NCBI RefSeq assembly: GCF_039555335.1
Contig: NC_092628.1
Coordinates: forward strand, 62,326,735 to 62,390,734
Length of the DNA: 64,000 bases
Reading direction: 5' to 3'
From: Amphiura filiformis
Lineage: Eukaryota; Echinodermata; Ophiuroidea; Amphilepidida; Amphiuridae
Positions 57,027 through 64,000 of this stretch are shown here, piece after piece; position 1 is the first letter of the stretch, and each line of letters starts with the position of its first letter. A model generated the notes under the pieces. It saw only the letters and a list, made by a program, of their open reading frames with translations, searched no databases and was not told the DNA's origin. The position numbers were made by a program, and so were the translations under genes.

Positions 57027-60000
57027 GTAAGCTTACTATACCGGTACTCAAAGGAATTTGTTAATGTGGTTTTAATAATATTTGTTCAAATTTAGTCTTG
57101 TATTTTTCTGGATTTGTGAGTAATTAGTATTCAGATTATTTGGTTTATGATTTTAAAACCAAAAAAAAAAATTGATTTTGATTTGATTTGATTTATTGAC
57201 AATCCAGGCAAGCAAACATACAAAAGCTGAAAAAGGGAAAATATATAGTCAACGGGTTACCTGGTGGATTCCGTAGTAGCAAACTAAATCACTTTAGTGG
57301 ATCACCGACAACCCTGTGAACGAAAAAGAAAAATGTGACCGTACACCACGAATGAGCCGTAAATTCAGCCCACGTTCAATTTAGTTTTATTTTGTGTTTA
57401 GAAAATATATATCATAAGCTTTAAAATGGTATATCATTTGACTTCAAACGATATCCAGAAGCGGGGTTATGGTTTGTTGAACTTTGCTCCTTCAACAAAA
57501 TGGTACCTTTTATCGGTTCTACGTGTGTCTCTTTTTCGACATTGCTGGAAATAAATATCAAACAGTCACAATTGATGGTCACTTGAAATCATCCTCAAGT
57601 CAACTGAGGGAACAGCAAAAACATGTTGGTAAAAAGCATTGTAGAAATAACTTGTTTTCTGCTTGTACACAGGGTTGGAATGATGTCAGCTTTCATGGCT
57701 CAGACCAGATCCCAACACCAAATATTGATAAGCTAGCTCAAGAGGGCATCATTCTTATGAATTATTATGTGTCACCAATATGTACACCAACACGTAGTGC
57801 CATCATGACAGGGAGACATCCAATACACACAGGCAAGTATCTTACAAGCTAGCCTATGAAGGCATCATTCTTATGAATTATTATGTGTCACCGATATGTA
57901 CACCAATACGTAGTGCCATCATGACAGGGAGACATCCAATACACACAGGCAAGTATCTTACAAGCTAGCCTATGAAGGCATCATTCTTATGAATTATTAT
58001 GTGTCACCAATATGTACACCAACACGTAGTGCCATCATGACAGGGAGACATCCAATACACACAGGCAAGTATCTTACAAGCTAGCCTATGAAGGCATCAT
58101 TCTTATGAATTATTATGTGTCACCGATATGTACACCAACACGTAGTGCCATCATGACAGGGAGACATCCAATACACACAGGCAAGTATCTTACAAGCTAG
58201 CCTATGAAGGCATCATTCTTATGAATTATTATGTGTCACCAATATGTACACCAACACGTAGTGCCATCATGACAGGGAGACATCCAATACACACAGGCAA
58301 GTATCTTACAAGCTAGCCTATGAAGGCATCATTCTTATGAATTATTATGTGTCACCGATATGTACACCAACACGTAGTGCCATCATGACAGGGAGACATC
58401 CAATACACACAGGTAAGTATCTTACAAGCTAGCCTATACATGAGGGCATCATTCTTATGAATTATTTATGTCACCGATATGTACACCAACACGTAGTGCC
58501 ATCATGACAGGGAGACATCCAATACACACAGGTAAGTATCTTACAAGCTAGCCTATGAGGGCATCATTCGTATGAATTATTATGTGTCACCAATATGTAC
58601 ACCAACGCGTAGTGCCATCATGACAGGGAGACATCCAATACACACAGGTAAGTATCTTACAAGCTAGCCTATACATGAGGGCATCATTCTTATGAATTAT
58701 TTATGTCACCGATATGTACACCAACACGTAGTGTCATCATGACAGGGAGACATCCAATACACACAGGCAAGTATCTTACAAGCTAGCCTATGAGGGCATC
58801 ATTCTTATGAATTATTATGTGTCACCGATATGTACACCAACACGTAGTGCCATCATGACAGGGATACATCCAATACACACAGGCAAGTATCTTACAAGCT
58901 AGCCTATGAGGGCATCATTCTTATGAATTATTATGTCACCAATATGTACACCAACACATAGTGCCATCATGACAAGGAGACATCCAATACACACAGGCAA
59001 GTATCTTACAAGCTAGCCTATGAGGGCATCATTTGTATGAATTATTATGTGTCACCGATATGTACACCAACACATAGTGCCATCATGACAGGGAGACATC
59101 CAATACACACAGGCAAGTATCTTACGCTACCCTATGAGGGCATCATTCTTATCACCGATATGTACACCAACACATAGTGCCATCATGACAAGGAGACATC
59201 CAATACACACAGGCAAGTATCTTACAAGCTAGCCTATGAGGGCATCATTTGTATGAATTATTATGTGTCACCAATATGTACACCAACACGTAGTGCTATC
59301 ATGACAGGGAGTCATCCAATACACACAGGTAAGTATCTTACAAGCTAGCCTATGAGGGCATCATTCTTATGAATTATCATGTCACCGATATGTACACCAA
59401 CACGTAGTGCCATCATGACAGGGAGACATCCAATACACACAGGCAAGTATCTTACAAGCTAGTCTATGCGGGCATCATTCTTATGAATTATTATGTGTCA
59501 CCAATATGTACACCAACACGTAGTACCATCATGACAGGGATACACACAGGCAAGTATCTTACAAGCTAGCCTATGAGGGCATCATTCTTATGAATTATTA
59601 TGTCACCGATATGTACACCAACACGTAGTGCCATCATGACAGGCAGACATCCAATACACACAGGTAAGTATCTTACAAGCTAGACTATGCGGGCATCATT
59701 CTTATGAATTATTATGTCACCAATATGTACACCAACACATAGTGCCATCATGACAGGGAGACATCCAATACACACAGGCAAGTATCTTAAAAGCTAGCCT
59801 ATGAGGGCATCATTCTTATGAATTATTATGTGTCACCGATATGTACACCAACACGTAGTACCATCATGACAGGGAGACATCCAATACACACAGGCAAGTA
59901 TCTTACAAGCTAGCCTATGAGGGCATCATTCTTATGAATTATTTATGTCACCGATATGTACACCAACACGTAGTGCCATCATGACAGGGAGGCATCCAAT

Positions 60001-63000
60001 ACACACAGGCAAGTATCTTAAAAGCTAGCCTATGAGGGCATCATTCTTATGAATTATTATGTGTCACCGATATGTACACCAACACGTAGTACCATCATGA
60101 CAGGGAGACATCCAATACACACAGGCAAGTATCTTACAAGCTAGCCTATGAGGGCATCATTCTTATGAATTATTTATGTCACCGATATGTACACCAACAC
60201 GTATTACCATCATGACAGGGAGACATCCAATACACACAGGCAAGTATCTTACAAGCTAGCCTATGAGGGCATCATTCTTATGAATTATTATGTGTCACCG
60301 ATATGTACACCAACACGTAGTACCATCATGACAGGGATACACACAGGCAAGTATCTTACAAGCTAGCCTATGAGGGCATCATTCTTATGAATTATTTATG
60401 TCACCGATATGTACACCAACACGTAGTGCCATCATGACAGGGAGACATCCAATACACACAGGTAAGTATCTTACAAGCTAGCCTATGAGGGCATCATTCT
60501 TATGAATTATTTATGTCACCGATATGTACACCAACACGTAGTGCCATCATGACAGGGAGACATCCAATACACACAGGCAAGTATCTTACAAGCTAGCCTT
60601 TGAGGGCATCATTCTTATGAATTATTTATGTCACCGATATGTACACCAACACATAGTGCCATCATGACAGGGAGACATCCAATACACACAGGCAAGTATC
60701 TTACAAGCTAGCCTATGAGGGCATCATTCTTATGAATTATTATGTGTCACCGATATGTACACCAACACGTAGTACCATCATGACAGGGAGACATCCAATA
60801 CACACAGGCAAGTATCTTACAAGCTAGCCTATGAGGGCATCATTCTTATGAATTATTATGTGTCACCGATATGTACACCAACACGTAGTACCATCATGAC
60901 AGGCAGACATCCAATACACACTGGCAAGTATCTTACAAGCTAGCCTATGAGGGCATCATTCTTATGAATTATTTATGTCACCGATATGTACACCAACACG
61001 TAGTACCATCATGACAGGGAGACATCCAATACACACAGGCAAGTATCTTACAAGCTAGCCTATAATGAGGGCATCATTCTTATGAATTATTTATGTCACC
61101 GATATGTACACCAACACGTAGTGCCATCATGACAGGGAGATATCCAATACACACAGACAAGTATCTTACAAGCTAGACTATGAGGGCATCATTCTTATGA
61201 ATTATTTATGTCACCAATATGTACACCAACACGTAGTACCATCATAAAGCAGCAGAAGAGGATAATAAGTTCTACATGTACACTTCATTGTGACATATCA
61301 ATTGCCTTTGTTGATGTGTTTGACAAGTTGTTTTAATCAGGCTTGACAGGATGTGTTGGGTTTTTTTCTTAGGTATGCAGCATCTGGTTCTTGGTCCTGA
61401 AGCATGGGGATTAGGCCTTGAAGAAGTCACCATTGCACAGAGATTGAAAACTCTTAAATATAAGACACATATGGTGGGAAAAGTAGGTGTATAAACATTG
61501 ATGTGATCACATGGAAGAAGTAATTTTGTCATGGTTCATATTGGTTTGGTTTGGTGTTGCTTTAAATCAGTTGCACGGTTTGCTTGCTCAGTGAATCTAA
61601 CAGCACTGTCTTATGACAAGAGAACAGCGCTGTTGCTTCAACCTAGTTCCAATTTACTCTTTAACTCCAAAGCCTATAATTTGGCCAAATTTTATTTTTT
61701 TGGCCCAATTTTATTTTTTGGCCCAATTTTATTTTTTTGCCCAAAATCAGTTCTTAGCCCTCAAGCCCAATACCATCTGGAACAAGGGAATATATTTGAC
61801 AGAGAAACTGGCCTCAGAGCCCCGTGTGCAATACTGAAAATCCACCATATTGGAATATATACATTACAACATATAATATTGTGCTTAGTATATCCATATT
61901 TGCAGTTTACAAATACTGTTTTGGAATATCATTTTGTCAATAACTGCTAACTGTGTTTGCAAAGCTCATGCTATCAAAGACACCAGTCATTGTACAATTC
62001 CAGTCTTAACTGAAAATTGCTGGAATTCTACTTTCGCCTCTTGTATGACAATATGATTCCATCATGATTTGATAGAGTTCACATAGGGCTGTGGAGTCTG
62101 TCTTCATCAATTTTGAGGACACTGAGCAAAAGAAATGCCCCATCTAAAAAGTATATAATACTTGAGTATTACTGTTTTTTTAGGTTGTTTGTGTTGAGAA
62201 TGTATTAATGTGTTGCAAGTACGTTCACCCCCACACACCCCATACACATACAATTTGGTATCTTGTGACCCAGAAGTTATTCTTAACAGAAATGTTTTCA
62301 ACACAAAAGTGGCTCTAAAGCAAATTAATGCACAACTTTTCACCCCAGGCTTACAACATGGCAATTGTGGAGCATGTAAGCAGAAAGCATTGAGTGTCAA
62401 TGAAATCACCATAGCACAGAAATTAAGGAGTCAAGGGTACAGGACTCACATGATAGGCAAAGTAGGTAACATCTCCAGTCCCTCTTGTGCCAAAATTAAG
62501 GTTCTCAATTTGTGGACTAGCTAACTGTGCATGTATATAACTACTCCCTATTCCAGAAAAATACAGAACCAATTTTTCTGAATAAAAATGAAATATAGCT
62601 AAATCCTAACTAGCAAAAAAAGTCAAATTTTAATATTTAGCCAAATTTTTGGAAATAAGGGCCAAAAACATGCATTTTTAGGGTGTTTTTTGTATGTTGT
62701 GACAATCAAGCCCAAAGACTTGTACTAAGGCTAATTTCAGTTTATGCATTCTATTTTTTGGAAAAGACATGTTTCATTCTTATAAGTTATAACCAACCAT
62801 TAAATTAAAGTAACATAACAAAATTGAAAATTAGAGCAAAATTTTGGCATATACTCAAGATTTTGAATACTTAGACTTGTTCCAAGTCTGTGATTTTTGT
62901 GACTCAATTGTCAGGAAACATACCGTAAATGTATGTTTTTTTGGCTCTTTTTTCAAGAAATTAGTAAAATAGTGAATTTTTTCGTTTATCTCCAGTTAGG

Positions 63001-63406
63001 ACTAAATGAATGATTAGGATTGAGCTATGTTTCATTTGGCAGAACTTGATAATAATTTTTTAATCCCAAAAAATTAGTGCTGTATTTTTCTGGAATGGGG
63101 AGTAATGAGTTCACCCTATTCATTCCACCTGTCTTTTCGTCTGCTATTGTTTTTGTAGCATACACCTTTGCTCTTTTAGCTGTTGAATTAGCTATTCCAC
63201 CAAACCAAACCAATGACATGCTGCTGTTAAACAGAGACTGACCTAAGAAAAATGCAGTATTAAAAATAAGTTGCTTCAATTTCAATATTTTAGGCATGCA
63301 GCATGGTACTATTACTGGTCCGCATCCATATGGACTTCCATTAAATGAGACCACAATAGCACAGAGACTAAAAATGCATGGTTACTCTACACATATGGTT
63401 GGTAAA
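56907..63406 (+). CDS. Arylsulfatase B-like (N-acetylgalactosamine-4-sulfatase family) gene, 5' part, with alternative exons
   Basis: Exon 1 (56907-57026) encodes a signal peptide and [12 protein letters not shown]. Exon 2 (57673-57832) continues with [10 protein letters not shown] and the catalytic [12 protein letters not shown] motif. Three alternative versions of the next exon follow. Sulfatases hydrolyse sulfate esters with a formylglycine made from the Cys of C-x-P-x-R. The family's two metal-binding Asp (ADD), the Cys and the Arg are present here. The order ADDLGWND - HGS - CTP-R - TG - GMQH - HMVGK follows human ARSB, a lysosomal enzyme of dermatan/chondroitin sulfate breakdown. The signal peptide means secretion or lysosomal delivery. 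The C-terminal two thirds lie past the right edge. Many marine deuterostomes have numerous arylsulfatases, so I give no specific symbol. The 31-unit repeat in the third intron is unusual. Confidence 0.9.
57027..57672. other. Arylsulfatase intron 1
   Basis: It holds a (TTTGA)n-like run near 57175 and no coding exon. A 369-base open frame runs through its 3' part into exon 2 but shows no family similarity before the acceptor. Confidence 0.7.
57673..57832 (+). CDS. Arylsulfatase exon 2: formylglycine motif, GC-type donor
   Basis: The acceptor is ACACAG and the exon enters in phase 0. It encodes [20 protein letters not shown] and [15 protein letters not shown], then the catalytic [19 protein letters not shown]. 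The Cys is the one converted to formylglycine. The donor reads ACACAG|GCAAGT, a GC in place of GT with an otherwise ideal consensus. It leaves in phase 1. Its last ~103 bases and the first bases of the intron are the founder of the array that follows. Confidence 0.93.
57730..61246 (+). repeat. 31-unit tandem array of the catalytic half-exon (about 116-bp unit)
   Basis: The first unit is the end of real exon 2. Each unit runs from AAGCTAGCCTATGA through the C-T-P-T-R coding stretch and CACACAG to the donor-like GCAAGTATCTTAC, then straight into the next unit. I counted 31 copies by their TGTACACCAA core. About half carry a 1- or 2-base deletion (ATTATTTATGTC or ATTATTATGTC for ATTATTATGTGTC) that breaks the frame. 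Six have GTAAGT at the donor place, most have GCAAGT, and unit 30 has ACAAGT. Units at 58945, 59060, 59158, 59726 and 60640 read CAT where the catalytic Arg codon CGT should be. Units 16 and 23 share a deletion of GACATCCAA. The last unit stops inside the motif. Confidence 0.97.
61373..61482 (+). CDS. Arylsulfatase exon 3, alternative version A
   Basis: After TTTTTTTCTTAG it encodes [20 protein letters not shown] and [16 protein letters not shown]. It enters in phase 1 and leaves in phase 0 at GTAGGT. The final K corresponds to the active-site Lys of the GKWHLG motif of ARSB, whose WHLG should be in the next exon. It has the best polypyrimidine tract of the three versions. Confidence 0.88.
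61483..62348. other. Spacer between alternative exons A and B
   Basis: The sequence is AT-rich and contains three near-copies of TTTTTGGCCCAATTTTATTT (61680-61745). No further exon copy is seen. Confidence 0.6.
62349..62461 (+). CDS. Arylsulfatase exon 3, alternative version B
   Basis: After ACCCCAG it encodes [20 protein letters not shown] and [17 protein letters not shown]. Phases are the same as in version A. It is the only version with Cys residues in the variable loop (NCGACK). Human ARSB has two Cys in the matching loop. Confidence 0.88.
62544..63102. mobile_element. TA-flanked MITE of the 'TTCCAGAAAA' family between alternative exons B and C, 559 bp
   Basis: The left end is CTCCCTATTCCAGAAAAATA, and the reverse complement of the right end is CTCCCCATTCCAGAAAAATA. 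TA lies at 62542-62543 and 63103-63104. The interior is shared with 12668-13060. It makes up two thirds of the B-C spacer. Confidence 0.85.
63294..63406 (+). CDS. Arylsulfatase exon 3, alternative version C
   Basis: After ATATTTTAG it encodes [20 protein letters not shown] and [17 protein letters not shown]. It enters in phase 1 and leaves in phase 0 at GTAAGT, the best donor of the three. NET is a possible N-glycosylation sequon. Confidence 0.88.
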
Positions 63407-64000
63407 GTAAGTATTGGGACTAAATTTGAACTACACAATATGCTTGCTTATGCATGAATTAATTGACTTTGTACAGGGCCTCAGCAATGTTGATAACCGG
63501 TTAGATGATCAAGATAGATCAGCAACAGTCAAAATTATTATAAAAGTATAACTTATTACATGTACTTCAAAAATGGAGTGACCATGCCAGACCCAGCTTA
63601 AGCCACCTTTGCAATGGCTATGACTAGTGCATTTTTCATATCTCTATTGCCTTCTGTTTCATGTGGTCTGTTTAAGTTTGGTTCCTGTGCTGTTAATAAT
63701 ATATGTTGAGTAATTTGTTACATTTTTCCCTAGCTTTCCCTGTTACACAATGGTAATTTTGACTATCCCTCATAATTCAACCTTGCTACAGCCCTGCTTT
63801 ATGGTGATCTTAAAATGCTAGTCTATGGTCTATTTGGTGAGATTCATTGCATACTAATACTGTTACCAACCTAGATTTTGTTGATAAACTGTACAAAACT
63901 GTGATATCAACTTGGCAGCAACACTGTGTTTTCAACTGATAACCATGCAACCCAAACTATATAACTTGGTTGCACTGTCAATGTTATAAAGTTGTCAACA
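63407..64000. other. Arylsulfatase intron, continuing past the window
   Basis: I see no fourth copy of the alternative exon and no exon beginning with WHLG in this stretch. Confidence 0.6.

Noticed and set aside
57730..61246. A CRISPR-like array, because of regular direct repeats
   Set aside because: There are no unique spacers; units join directly. The unit is the end of a sulfatase exon in an animal gene.
57840..61246. Thirty further functional sulfatase exons
   Set aside because: Units have no convincing splice acceptor, about half are frame-broken, several lose the catalytic Arg, and read-through gives a stop shortly after the donor.

Overview
This is animal nuclear DNA: AT-rich, with small exons in long introns and dense non-autonomous DNA transposons. 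The CPSF6 gene, the arylsulfatase gene and tRNA-derived SINEs ending in a 'GCGCTATATAAATGT' type tail suggest a marine deuterostome invertebrate, perhaps an echinoderm or hemichordate. That placement is inference.

Three protein genes were rebuilt exon by exon, and every junction agrees in reading phase. (1) Positions 545-8933, plus strand: the last four coding exons of a squalene-monooxygenase-like FAD enzyme. Its 5' part lies off the left edge, and its C-terminus does not look like the usual hydrophobic one. (2) Positions 51256 down to 27880, minus strand: a complete 14-exon CPSF6 gene (cleavage factor Im, 68 kDa subunit). The joined CDS is 2,721 nt, coding 906 aa, against about 551 aa in human. 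The excess is proline-rich repeat, mainly in exons 7 and 10. (3) Positions 56907 to beyond 64000, plus strand: the 5' part of an arylsulfatase B-like gene. Genes 1 and 2 converge on an 18.9 kb stretch with no confident gene. Genes 2 and 3 diverge from a 5.6 kb interval rich in mobile-element relics.

The sulfatase locus is the most unusual part. The 3' half of the exon carrying the catalytic C-T-P-T-R motif, with its own splice donor, forms a head-to-tail array of 31 units of about 116 bp (57730-61246). After the array come three different versions of the next exon (61373-61482, 62349-62461, 63294-63406). Each enters in phase 1 and leaves in phase 0, so joining any two breaks the frame. This looks like a mutually exclusive exon cassette placed beside the active site.

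The rest is largely a record of transposition. Many elements have terminal inverted repeats and readable target duplications: TTAA (piggyBac-like), TTA/TAA (PIF/Harbinger-like), TA (Tc1/mariner-like) and 8 bp (hAT-like). Several are nested. In one case a sister copy in the same window supplies the empty insertion site. I saw no CRISPR array, bacterial operon, rRNA gene or intact tRNA gene.
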